Assembly (NCBI RefSeq): GCF_017355785.1 | Contig: NZ_JAFEWE010000013.1 | Coordinates: 118,136-182,135 of the forward strand | DNA: 64,000 nucleotides | Source of the DNA: Desertivirga arenae | GTDB taxonomy: Bacteria > Bacteroidota > Bacteroidia > Sphingobacteriales > Sphingobacteriaceae | Reading direction: 5' to 3' | Shown here: one piece after another, positions 53,623 through 61,824 of the stretch | Layout: the number at the start of each line of letters is the position of its first letter | Position numbering within the stretch: position 1 is the stretch's first letter | Translations under genes and position numbers: made by a program | The notes under the pieces: model-generated | Database searches by the model: none | Told to the model about the DNA's origin: nothing | What the model saw: only the letters and a program-made list of their open reading frames with translations

Positions 53623-55284
53623 CTATCCTTCCAGCAATTCCTTTGCATGTTGCAGGGCAAACTCTCCAGGGTTCTCACCACTTAGCATTTTTGCAATTTC
53701 AAGAACCCGCTCATCCGTTGAAAGCTCTCGGATATTGGTATGAGTAATATCTTCTCTGTCATCCTTATAAACCCAGTAATGCGCATTACCCTTGCTGGCA
53801 ATTTGCGGAAGGTGAGTAATGGCCAGTACCTGCATGCTTTCCGAGAGCCGTTCCATGATACGGCCCACTTTCTGAGCTACTTCTCCTGATATACCCGTAT
53901 CGATCTCGTCGAATATAATAGTCGGTAAAGCAATATGACGGGAGATCAGAGATTTTATCGCTAGCATCAATCTTGAAAGCTCACCTCCCGACGCTACTTT
54001 ATTCATTGGCGCAGGTTCCTGACCTTTGTTAGCCGAGAATAAGAACTGAACTTTGTTTCTGCCATTGCTGTTAAACTCATCTTCAGACAGAAGGACGTTC
54101 TCTATCTTTAATACCGAATTAGGCATTCCTACATCAGCAAGCATCTCTTTCACCTTTGCTTCTATAGAAGGAATCACTTCGTTCCGACTTGCAGATAGCG
54201 TATCGGACAATACTACCAGCTCTGCTCTTAAATGCTCAATTTCGATCTTCAGTTTATCCAACTCTTCTTCAGATGAAGAGATTGAATTAAGCTTTTCTGA
54301 AAGGCTCTCCCTGATCGCAATTAATTCTTTATTACTTCCAACACGGTGTTTCTTTTGAAGTTTATAGATAAGATCCAACCTTTCATTTACCTCCGAAAGC
54401 CTTTCCTCATCTATATAGGTGCCTTGCTCCAGCGTTTCTATCTCCGACTGGATATCTTTGATCTCAATCAAACTGCTTTGCAAGCGTTCTGTTAAACTAC
54501 CTGCATCAGGCAAAAACTTCTCAATCTGTTGCAACTGATTTAAAGCCTCTTTCAAATTTAAAAGTACTGATCTCTCGTCTTCGCTTAATACAAATGAGGC
54601 AGCAAGAAGATTTTTCTTGATTTCCTCCGCATGAGTAAGGCTGTTAAGCTCCTGTTCCAAACCATCCTGTTCGTCTTCAGCCAAGTTAGCCTGATCAAGT
54701 TCCTCAAACTGAAACTGAAAATAATCCTGATCTGACTTAGATTGAGCATTGATCTCTTCCAGTTCTTTCAGACGGTTAACCGATTTGCGATATGCTTTGT
54801 AGTTCTTCTGGTAATTCTGTAAAAGTGTTTCATTAGCAGCCAGAGTATCTACAACCAGTAGTTGAAAACCTTCATCGTTTATTTCAAGAGTAGCATGCTG
54901 AGAGTGAATATCGATCAGCCTTTCACCCAACTCTCGTAAGGTAGTAAGATTAACAGGGGTGTCGTTCACAAATGCCCGGGATTTGCCATCAGCGGATATT
55001 TCCCTTCTAAGTACCGTCTCCTGCTCCAGATCCAGGTCTTTTTCCTCAAAGAAATTACCCAGCGCATAATTACCAATGTGAAAATATCCTTCAATAACAC
55101 ATTTTTTCTGCTGATTATAAAAGTATTTACTCTCTGCTCTTTGTCCCAGGATCAGAGAAAGGGCCCCAAGGATAATAGATTTTCCAGCTCCTGTTTCACC
55201 TGTAATGATGTTCAGGTTCTTAGAAAAGTTGATATCAAGATTTTCAATTAAAGCGTAATTTCTGATTGTAAGGCGACTAAGCAT
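53623..55284 (-). CDS. recN: DNA repair protein RecN
   Basis: SMC-like ATPase acting at double-strand breaks. The 553-residue protein has the Walker A GETGAGKS at residues 29-36, a long central coiled coil, and near the C-terminus the signature VASGGELSRLMLA and Walker B TIIFDEIDTGISG. It is the last gene of the bamD-rpoZ-coaBC-porD-recN series, 90 bases after porD. Confidence 0.96.
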   Translation of the reverse strand: MLSRLTIRNYALIENLDINFSKNLNIITGETGAGKSIILGALSLILGQRAESKYFYNQQKKCVIEGYFHIGNYALGNFFEEKDLDLEQETVLRREISADGKSRAFVNDTPVNLTTLRELGERLIDIHSQHATLEINDEGFQLLVVDTLAANETLLQNYQKNYKAYRKSVNRLKELEEINAQSKSDQDYFQFQFEELDQANLAEDEQDGLEQELNSLTHAEEIKKNLLAASFVLSEDERSVLLNLKEALNQLQQIEKFLPDAGSLTERLQSSLIEIKDIQSEIETLEQGTYIDEERLSEVNERLDLIYKLQKKHRVGSNKELIAIRESLSEKLNSISSSEEELDKLKIEIEHLRAELVVLSDTLSASRNEVIPSIEAKVKEMLADVGMPNSVLKIENVLLSEDEFNSNGRNKVQFLFSANKGQEPAPMNKVASGGELSRLMLAIKSLISRHIALPTIIFDEIDTGISGEVAQKVGRIMERLSESMQVLAITHLPQIASKGNAHYWVYKDDREDITHTNIRELSTDERVLEIAKMLSGENPGEFALQHAKELLEG

Positions 55285-55374
55285 CTTTATGCAGCTAGGA
55301 CTTGTTTAGTTATTGTTAGATGATTAATTGTTGAACAAGTAAAAAGTTTCAAGTTGATGTTAGCAATTGAATTG

Positions 55375-56274
55375 CTAATTTTTTTTCAATATCTCGTACT
55401 TGGTAATATTTGCAGGATCCAGAACACTTAAAATATTGTAAGACTTTACTCTTTCCTGTGGTGCAGCCTGACTTAATATATTCACCAATTCATTCGCTTT
55501 TGAAGTGAAAAATACCTGGTTAATCATGGCACCCTGCTTCTGCTTATCAATCCTTTGCAAGGTTGGAAGCAAACCCAGAATATTCTTCCGGCCCTTGTTT
55601 TGATTATCATACATCAGGTCAAGACCATTCCTATGGTACTCATACAAAACTTCCCTTACAGGATTATAGTCTTTATTGGTAAGGTTTTCAACTAGCCAAT
55701 ATCGGTTTTTCATTGATTCAAAAGCCTTCCAGCCTATAAAAGCTGCGTTTTGTGCGTTGTTGACAACGTTCTGCGCTTTTGCATAATACTGGCTTCCTCC
55801 CATCTTCGAAAACGTATCATAATCCATACCTATAATTATATAAGCATAGTAGGCTAAAAGCGATGAAAGATTATTTACAAAGTTTTGGTCGGAGTAGTCT
55901 AACGGCTGTCCCTCAGAGTAGGTAAATGCAAATTCCTTATCACTTAAATTAAGAACAGTACTGTTAAAACTGCTGCCGTACACCGGGCGGGCAGACTGGA
56001 TCTGTGCTTCAGCTTTGAAATTAGACGAGCCGTCCCATTCTAAGATATTAATAACGAAATTGCAGTCTATCCTTTCCTGAGAACCGAAATTATCAGAAGA
56101 CCATTTACGGTTATTCAAAAAATCCCTTATTGCTGTCTGCAAAACCTCCAGAGGTCTTTTGTTCGTATTCTGAACCTGCGGTGATAAGATCTGGACCCTC
56201 GCGTTAAGGTCTTGAGCCTTTGTTCCAATAGTCAAAGTAAGCAACAGGATCATCAGGGGTATGTATCTTCTCAT
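55375..56274 (-). CDS. porD: DUF4835 family protein, type IX secretion protein PorD
   Basis: A 299-residue exported protein with signal peptide MRRYIPLMILLLTLTIGTKA and a soluble periplasmic domain (LNARVQILSPQVQNTNKR, CNFVINILEWDGSSNFKAEA, LDYSDQNFVNNLSSLLAYYA). DUF4835 proteins correspond to PorD of Porphyromonas, needed for T9SS assembly. It overlaps the coaBC stop by four bases, a conserved Bacteroidota neighbourhood. Its presence agrees with the T9SS-tailed protease in this window. Confidence 0.9.
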   Translation of the reverse strand: MRRYIPLMILLLTLTIGTKAQDLNARVQILSPQVQNTNKRPLEVLQTAIRDFLNNRKWSSDNFGSQERIDCNFVINILEWDGSSNFKAEAQIQSARPVYGSSFNSTVLNLSDKEFAFTYSEGQPLDYSDQNFVNNLSSLLAYYAYIIIGMDYDTFSKMGGSQYYAKAQNVVNNAQNAAFIGWKAFESMKNRYWLVENLTNKDYNPVREVLYEYHRNGLDLMYDNQNKGRKNILGLLPTLQRIDKQKQGAMINQVFFTSKANELVNILSQAAPQERVKSYNILSVLDPANITKYEILKKN

Positions 56275-57470
56275 TTTATAATCGCTAAAATCTTACTGCA
56301 AATATCCTTAGCTACTTCCTCTTTAGATTTGAGGTCAAATGTTTCTTCTGTCTGATGTTTATCAATAATAGTGATTTTATTAGTATCAGACTGGAATCCT
56401 GCACCTTTATCATTCAAGGAATTCAGCACTATGAAATCAAGGTTTTTTTTCTCTAGCTTCTTTAACGCGTTTTCACGCTCATTATTTGTTTCCAGTGCGA
56501 ATCCGACAAGAATTTGACCGTCTCTCTTTGTCCTTCCCAGGCCTGACAAGATATCCGTAGTTTTTACCAGCTTTATATTGAATTCCTGTTCGTCTTTCTT
56601 AATCTTATTCTCAGCCACCAGTTTTGGCTTATAGTCTGCTACTGCCGCACTCATAACCGTTATATCACATACTGGAAATATCTTTTCAACCTCTCTTCGC
56701 ATATCTTCCGCCGAAACTACATCATATCTGGTGATATTCTCTCCTGATAGGTTCAAAGATGTTGGGCCACTAATAAGGTGAACCTTTGCGCCCAGTCTTT
56801 GAAGTTCCTCGGCTATAGCAAACCCCATTTTTCCCGAAGAGTGATTTCCAATAAACCTTACCGGATCTATGGCTTCATAAGTGGGACCAGCTGTAACTAA
56901 AGCTTTTTTTCCCAGTAACGGAAGTTTCCGCTCATCTTGTGATTTCAAGAAGTGGAGAATTTCTTCTGGCTCAGCCATTCTACCTTCACCTACCAATCCG
57001 CTCGCAAGCTCTCCATTACCTGGTTGTATTACAATATTGCCGTAAGATTGAAGTTTTTGAATATTAGCACGGGTAGCAGGGTGCTTCCACATATCGAGGT
57101 CCATTGCAGGAGCAAGAAATACGGGACATTTAGCAGATAAATAAACAGCAGTGAGAATATTATCGCATAAACCGGTAGCAAATTTTGCCAGCGTATTAGC
57201 GCTCGTTGGAGCAATAAGGATATAGTGGGCCCATAAGGCGAGGTCTACGTGATTGTTCCACTCGCCTGTAGTGGGGTTAAAGTATTCTGTGTAAACCGGA
57301 TTTTTAGATAGAGTAGAAAGTGTTAGTGGACCAATGAAATGGGTTGCATCTTTGGTCATAATCACTTTGACATTTGCTCCTGCCTTAATCAGTAAACGTG
57401 TTAAGATAGCAGATTTATAACAGGCAATACTGCCACAAATGCCTAGTATGATATTTTTTCCTTCAAGCAT
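56271..57470 (-). CDS. coaBC: Bifunctional phosphopantothenoylcysteine decarboxylase/phosphopantothenate-cysteine ligase
   Basis: Two consecutive steps of coenzyme A synthesis. The 399-residue protein has the N-terminal flavoprotein CoaC domain (GICGSIACYKS, APAMDLDMW, about 1-185) and the C-terminal CoaB domain (LVTAGPTYEAIDPVRFIGNH, SSGKMG, KIKKDEQEFNIKLVKT). Length fits. It lies between rpoZ and porD and its end overlaps the porD start. Confidence 0.96.
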   Translation of the reverse strand: MLEGKNIILGICGSIACYKSAILTRLLIKAGANVKVIMTKDATHFIGPLTLSTLSKNPVYTEYFNPTTGEWNNHVDLALWAHYILIAPTSANTLAKFATGLCDNILTAVYLSAKCPVFLAPAMDLDMWKHPATRANIQKLQSYGNIVIQPGNGELASGLVGEGRMAEPEEILHFLKSQDERKLPLLGKKALVTAGPTYEAIDPVRFIGNHSSGKMGFAIAEELQRLGAKVHLISGPTSLNLSGENITRYDVVSAEDMRREVEKIFPVCDITVMSAAVADYKPKLVAENKIKKDEQEFNIKLVKTTDILSGLGRTKRDGQILVGFALETNNERENALKKLEKKNLDFIVLNSLNDKGAGFQSDTNKITIIDKHQTEETFDLKSKEEVAKDICSKILAIIK

Positions 57471-57560
57471 AAAATAAAAGCCGTTATAATGTTCCGGCCA
57501 CCAATTGATTATGGCTTATGCTTTTGCTTAAAGCCCTTCTCAGGCTCAAACTTACATAAA

Positions 57561-57608
57561 ATTGCCTTTTAAACTTTACCCTTGAAGGTATAAAATTTAA
57601 AAGGCAAT
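57561..57608 (-). terminator. Hairpin between rpoZ and coaBC
   Basis: ATTGCCTTTTAAA (57561-57573) and TTTAAAAGGCAAT (57596-57608) are exact inverted repeats of 13 bases. On the minus strand the stem is followed by TTTTATG, so it may partly terminate or attenuate transcription after rpoZ within the operon. Confidence 0.6.
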
Positions 57609-57625
57609 ATGTGAATAAGAACAAA

Positions 57626-57958
57626 TTACTTCTGCTCTTTCGAAGGATTTCTGTAGTAAACTTTTCCGTTTAAAAATTCGTCCATAGCAATAAGATTTGG
57701 CTTAGGCATACGCTCGTAATGCTTAGATATCTCAATTTGCTCACGGTTTTCGAAAACTTCTTCAAGGTTATCATTAGAAGAAGCAAACTCAGAAAGTTTG
57801 CCGTGCAATTCTTCTTTTAAGTTAGCAGAAATTTGATTCGCCCTTTTAGCAATAACAACCAGCGACTCGTATAAGTTGCCAGTAGTTTGGTCAAGTTGAC
57901 GCACATCCCGCGTAACTGTACTTGTTGGTACTCCTTGTGTATTTTTAGTGCTACTCAT
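57626..57958 (-). CDS. rpoZ: RNA polymerase omega subunit
   Basis: Small assembly subunit of RNA polymerase. From the ATG at 57958 the protein is 110 residues (MSSTKNTQGVPTSTVTRDV...), with the omega core LYESLVVIAKRANQISANLK. The frame is open to 58045 but those codons lie within bamD and are not part of the family. Its start overlaps the bamD stop by eight bases, showing coupling. Assignment rests on the RANQI core and the conserved neighbourhood. Confidence 0.9.
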   Translation of the reverse strand: MSSTKNTQGVPTSTVTRDVRQLDQTTGNLYESLVVIAKRANQISANLKEELHGKLSEFASSNDNLEEVFENREQIEISKHYERMPKPNLIAMDEFLNGKVYYRNPSKEQK

Positions 57959-58853
57959 TTTCAGCTTGTTTATTATCTTCCTTTTTATTGTCGTTCTTTT
58001 TATCTGTTCCCTGCTCTGCAGCAAGGATCTTTTTAGCCTGATCAATTCCGTGTTCAGACTGCTTTCTCATGTCCTTAACTTCCTTCAGGTATTTGCTGTT
58101 TGCAAAATCCTCAGCAAATTCGTCAGCCATAGTAACGGCCTCCGTGTAGCGCTCTTCCTGCTTAGTCTCCAAACTGTTTTCCGCATACAAGATCTGGGCT
58201 TTAATACTTAGGTATCCTATTTCCTCTGCGTATTTAGTATCCGGATAATCTCTTAACACATTTCTAAATGCAATTACTGCTGCCCTGTAATTTTGCGCAT
58301 CGTATCCACCAGTGGTAAGATAAAGCTTGGCATTGTCATAAGCCTTTTTCTCCAATTTATCCCTAAGGTCCTGAATAAGTTTACTGGCCTCAGCAACTCT
58401 TTCGCTCTTTGGGTATAAATTGATGAACAATTGTAATGCATCAATGGCTTTTACCGTGTTGTCCTGGTCCAAAGAATAGTTAGGAGACTCCAGGTAATAA
58501 CAGTAAGCCGACATGTAGCGGCATTCTTCTGCCTTTGGGCTATTAGGGTAAGTGTCCGCAAATACCTTAAACTGATATCTGGCAGTTGTGTAGTCCTTTA
58601 ATTTATAATTAGTGTACGCTAAATAAAACGCCAGGTCTTCCGCTTCATCCCGACCTCTGTATTTCTGGTTAAGGTCGTCGAATAGTATAAGTGCTTTACT
58701 GTATTTCTTACTGTTGTATAGGCGAATACCTTCCTGGTACTTCTTACCAGTATCGTTGCTTGCCTGCAATTTCTCAAATTTGCTTTTGCAACCAACGGCA
58801 GTAGCCATCATTATTATTAAGCAATGCGTTATAAAACGCTTGTTTTTAAACAT
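57951..58853 (-). CDS. bamD: Outer membrane assembly lipoprotein BamD
   Basis: TPR-containing lipoprotein of the BAM complex for outer membrane proteins. The 300-residue protein has a lipobox-type signal ending AVGCKSK (cysteine near 22), and TPR-like repeats (YQEGIRLYNSKKYSKALILF, ARYQFKVFADTYPNSPKAEE, AVIAFRNVLRDYPDTKYAEE). The last 25 residues are a charged K/N/E tail. It begins the bamD-rpoZ-coaBC-porD-recN run and has a well-formed promoter only four bases before its ATG. Confidence 0.94.
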   Translation of the reverse strand: MFKNKRFITHCLIIMMATAVGCKSKFEKLQASNDTGKKYQEGIRLYNSKKYSKALILFDDLNQKYRGRDEAEDLAFYLAYTNYKLKDYTTARYQFKVFADTYPNSPKAEECRYMSAYCYYLESPNYSLDQDNTVKAIDALQLFINLYPKSERVAEASKLIQDLRDKLEKKAYDNAKLYLTTGGYDAQNYRAAVIAFRNVLRDYPDTKYAEEIGYLSIKAQILYAENSLETKQEERYTEAVTMADEFAEDFANSKYLKEVKDMRKQSEHGIDQAKKILAAEQGTDKKNDNKKEDNKQAENE

Positions 58854-58857
58854 CCTG

Positions 58858-58865
58858 CAAAGATA
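58858..58865 (-). promoter_or_regulatory. Promoter of the bamD operon
   Basis: TATCTTTG on the minus strand with TTG at 58885-58887 exactly 19 bases upstream, an ideal Bacteroidota pair. Only four bases separate it from the bamD ATG, so transcription should begin at or next to the start codon. Confidence 0.7.
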
Positions 58866-58987
58866 GGTTAAATCTCTTATTTGTCAATCTATTAATTATT
58901 TCGAAAGTACTAGCTTTTAAAACAGCTTTAAGGGCTTTAACAAACTTTAACAGAAACGTAAAAGCCGGTTTTTTTAGTACATTTCTC

Positions 58988-60115
58988 CTATTGGCGAAGG
59001 TTCCATGCAATACCAATGCTTAACAGTTTGTCGGCCTTTAAAGAAACACGAGTATTAGTTAGTATTGCAGAAAAGCGTAATCGCCCTACATAAACACCTC
59101 CCCCAAGCTCTACAAATGGGATGATATCCAGGTAGTCAAAATTATTGTTGGTGGAGAGTATTGGTGTTAAGCCAAAATCTATAAATGGAACTACGGTCGA
59201 GGTAAAAGGCCGGAAGTTCAGCTGCTGGTATAATGGAAATCTTAAATAATGTTCTTCAAAGGCATACTTTTCGTATTGGTAATTCACATACATATAGTTG
59301 ATACCTGTTCTTAACGAGCCACGCTTACTTTTGTCTTTCCGGAATATATCCCAGAAATAACCAGCTGAAAAACTGGAGCTGCTTTCGAAATAGCCTGGAA
59401 TATCTTTTGGCAAAAACAACCCTGCCTGAATTTCAATCCCACTTTTAGAAACAGCCTTGACCTTATATTTATAATCCCGTGAAGCTGCATTTGGGGCAAG
59501 GCAAGTATTATAATTTTGTGTAACTTCAATTATCCTTTCATCCTGAAATGGCAGTGCATCGAAATCAAAGTTGGAAAGCTTCTCACAATCATGGAACAAG
59601 GCCCTTAATACTCCCGTATATTTCTTTCTTAAGCTATAAAATCTGTCAGTAATTTTTTCCTCCTGACTTAGCGCAAAGTATTCCTCTCCTTTTCTTAGAA
59701 CGTATACGTAATCGTTGTTAATAAGATAGATTGGTTTCAGTTCCTGTTCAGAAAGTTCAAGTTTATATAAGTCGGTCGTTCCTTTAACAAGCAACTTTGC
59801 AAATCTTAATTCTGCAATCGTATCCTGAGGATTTAAACGGAACAGGATTCTTTGGAAGGTTATAGAATCTGAAGCGAAAGAAAACTCTTCAACATTGTTG
59901 GGCGTGTATCGTATTTTTTCATCTGAAAGGCTCTTTTTGAAATAGAATGATTTGCTCAGTGCTAACTCGCTGTCACGAAGAATATACCCGAAAATAGTAT
60001 CTCTCTTAGTTATAAGATAAGCTTGTTCAAAATTCTTGTTCTGGGCCAGGCCCGTTTTAAAAGAAATGAGAAGTGCACATAAAAGCACTGCGAGTGTGAA
60101 AGATTTAGTACTCAT
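58988..60115 (-). CDS. Exported protein with C-terminal outer-membrane beta-barrel, function unknown
   Basis: A 375-residue protein with signal peptide MSTKSFTLAVLLCALLISFKTGLAQ. Residues 26-200 form a soluble region (AYLITKRDTIFGYILRDSEL, beginning like many Bacteroidota surface proteins), and the last 150 residues look like a small barrel (SGIEIQAGLFLPKDIPGYFE, LRTGINYMYVNYQYEKY, FVELGGGVYVGRLRFSA, final IAWNLRQ) of the PorT-like type. I know no named family. It has its own -7 box at 60129-60136. Confidence 0.8.
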   Translation of the reverse strand: MSTKSFTLAVLLCALLISFKTGLAQNKNFEQAYLITKRDTIFGYILRDSELALSKSFYFKKSLSDEKIRYTPNNVEEFSFASDSITFQRILFRLNPQDTIAELRFAKLLVKGTTDLYKLELSEQELKPIYLINNDYVYVLRKGEEYFALSQEEKITDRFYSLRKKYTGVLRALFHDCEKLSNFDFDALPFQDERIIEVTQNYNTCLAPNAASRDYKYKVKAVSKSGIEIQAGLFLPKDIPGYFESSSSFSAGYFWDIFRKDKSKRGSLRTGINYMYVNYQYEKYAFEEHYLRFPLYQQLNFRPFTSTVVPFIDFGLTPILSTNNNFDYLDIIPFVELGGGVYVGRLRFSAILTNTRVSLKADKLLSIGIAWNLRQ

Positions 60116-60128
60116 ACAATTACAGATA

Positions 60129-60136
60129 CAAATATA
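60129..60136 (-). promoter_or_regulatory. Candidate -7 element for the barrel-protein gene
   Basis: TATATTTG on the minus strand, 13 bases before the ATG at 60115. Confidence 0.45.
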
Positions 60137-60341
60137 TAAATACCGAGGAATTTTAAAAACGGAATGGCGTGGGCCCAGCGTTTGACTAATCTATCTCAAA
60201 GCCCTATTAATAGAATTGGCACTGAGAAAGTGTTTTGTAGCTGCACTCTCAATGCTGCAGTTTTAGATTTATTTGATCTTAATGTCACTCCGGTATATAA
60301 GGTCCCGGAATTTTATAAAATATCAGATAATTCCTTTTTTT

Positions 60342-61028
60342 CTAATATCTCGTGGTAGTACCTGAAGAAATCATAGTACTCGTTCTGGTGAAATACTTTG
60401 TTTTGTAAATCATTGTAGAAGCTACAGATTTTCCATTAACAAAAGCGGGAGAAAAATCTAAAGCTTCTGCTGACATTTTGGAGAACTCTAATTTACCAGA
60501 ATCATTATAATCGCTTGATTTAAGTTGATAAGTGCATTTATTCAAATTTCCATTTTCATCCAATAGTAAAATGAAATAGAGGTCACAGTTTATGTTACTG
60601 CTAGGAGGACGGAAAGAACTCAGAAACTGTTCCATAAAGAAAGGGATACCGGTACCGAGACCTCCGATTAGAGCAGGATGTTGAACTGTATCACCTGGCT
60701 TGGCAGGAATATCATAGCTAACTGTACCCGCAGGCTTATTAACCTTTAATGTTTTGGAACTATAGTCGTAGATCTGCTCAATATTTTTATCAGAGCTGAA
60801 AAAGATCCATCTGCCAGCTCTTCGGTCATTTTCATAGCGACCGTCTGCCAGTAACACCGAGTCCTTATAAATATAGGCTTTTCCGTGTCTGATCTTTTTG
60901 TTGTCTTTGAGAACCTCATATTTCTCTATCAGATTCCCAAACAGATATCTTTTCTTTTTAACCGTTTCCTGGCAGAAAGATGATGAGTAAGCTAGAAGGA
61001 GTAATAAGGGAAGGTTCAAATATTTCAT
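60342..61028 (-). CDS. Exported MORN-like/TonB-C-terminal-like protein
   Basis: A 228-residue protein with signal peptide MKYLNLPLLLLLAYSSSFCQ. The first part has a MORN/YwqK-like repeat (HGKAYIYKDSVLLADGRYEN, RRAGRWIFFSSDKNIEQIYD). The second half resembles a TonB C-terminal-like unit seen in Bacteroidota periplasmic proteins (YFILLLDENGNLNKCTYQLK, ALDFSPAFVNGKSVASTMIY). The combination is recurrent but unassigned. The TonB-like call is weak. A 9-base inverted repeat (61026-61034/61046-61054) covers its start codon. Confidence 0.75.
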   Translation of the reverse strand: MKYLNLPLLLLLAYSSSFCQETVKKKRYLFGNLIEKYEVLKDNKKIRHGKAYIYKDSVLLADGRYENDRRAGRWIFFSSDKNIEQIYDYSSKTLKVNKPAGTVSYDIPAKPGDTVQHPALIGGLGTGIPFFMEQFLSSFRPPSSNINCDLYFILLLDENGNLNKCTYQLKSSDYNDSGKLEFSKMSAEALDFSPAFVNGKSVASTMIYKTKYFTRTSTMISSGTTTRY

Positions 61029-61049
61029 AGCTTTGAGTTTAAAGTAAAG

Positions 61050-61631
61050 CTATGAATTTCTTTTCAACAAATCTTTAACCCGCTCCCTTAAATCAGGAAT
61101 TACCTCCTCTTCAAACCATGGATTTATCTTAACCCAATTTTTGTTCCTTGGGGAGGGATGTGGCAAAGGAAAGTATTGAGGAAGATAATCCTTATAAGCT
61201 CGGACTGTTTCTGTAAGTCCAGACTTATAATTCTTCCCTAGGTAATAGCGTTGTGCATATTGTCCGATTAATAATATAAGAGGTTTGGAAATAAAAAGGT
61301 CCATGATACGGGAGTGCCAAAGCGGGGCGCATTCTGTACGCGGAGGCAGATCTCCTGATTTGCCTTTACCCGGATAACAGAAACCCATGGGCATAATTGA
61401 AAAATATTCAGGATTATAAAATACCGATTCATTAATTCCTAACCATGCCCTTAAAGTTTTTCCGCTAGCGTCATTCCATGGAATTCCGGTCTCATGAACG
61501 CGGCGTCCCGGAGCCTGACCAACGATAATGATTTTAGAAGATGAGGATAGTTGGACTACGGGTCTCGGCCCCCAGCCTAATCCTTCCTTACATATTACAC
61601 AACGTCTTATTTCTTCAACAAGAGTATCCAT
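61050..61631 (-). CDS. Uracil-DNA glycosylase family protein, iron-sulfur type
   Basis: A 193-residue member of the UDG superfamily: motif A VGQAPGRR near residues 37-44, and motif B HPSPRN at 158-163. Four cysteines (C11, C14, C85, C101) are placed as in the 4Fe-4S family of UDGs, so a cluster is likely. It would excise uracil from DNA. It is read in the same direction as the MORN-like gene, 21 bases upstream of it. Confidence 0.88.
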   Translation of the reverse strand: MDTLVEEIRRCVICKEGLGWGPRPVVQLSSSSKIIIVGQAPGRRVHETGIPWNDASGKTLRAWLGINESVFYNPEYFSIMPMGFCYPGKGKSGDLPPRTECAPLWHSRIMDLFISKPLILLIGQYAQRYYLGKNYKSGLTETVRAYKDYLPQYFPLPHPSPRNKNWVKINPWFEEEVIPDLRERVKDLLKRNS

Positions 61632-61747
61632 TACAAAACAAGGGAGTCTGAAATTACCTAACGGTGATGATCCTTTTAAGTTATCTTCAACTTAATATTC
61701 TACAAAAGCTAGCAAAAATGCTATAATACTAATCATAGTACGGCAAT

Positions 61748-61755
61748 TAACTTTG
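61748..61755 (+). promoter_or_regulatory. Candidate -7 element for the pectinesterase gene
   Basis: TAACTTTG fits TAnnTTTG, 69 bases before the ATG at 61825. No clear -33 element. Confidence 0.35.
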
Positions 61756-61824
61756 GTCTACAATAACCAATCGCAGAACCTACTTTGACTTATTGCTGGA
61801 CGGCAGCGTACACTATGTAATTTA

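Noticed and set aside
57959..58045. N-terminal extension of the omega subunit frame
   Set aside because: It lies wholly inside bamD and is basic sequence not seen in omega subunits; the ATG at 57958 is natural.
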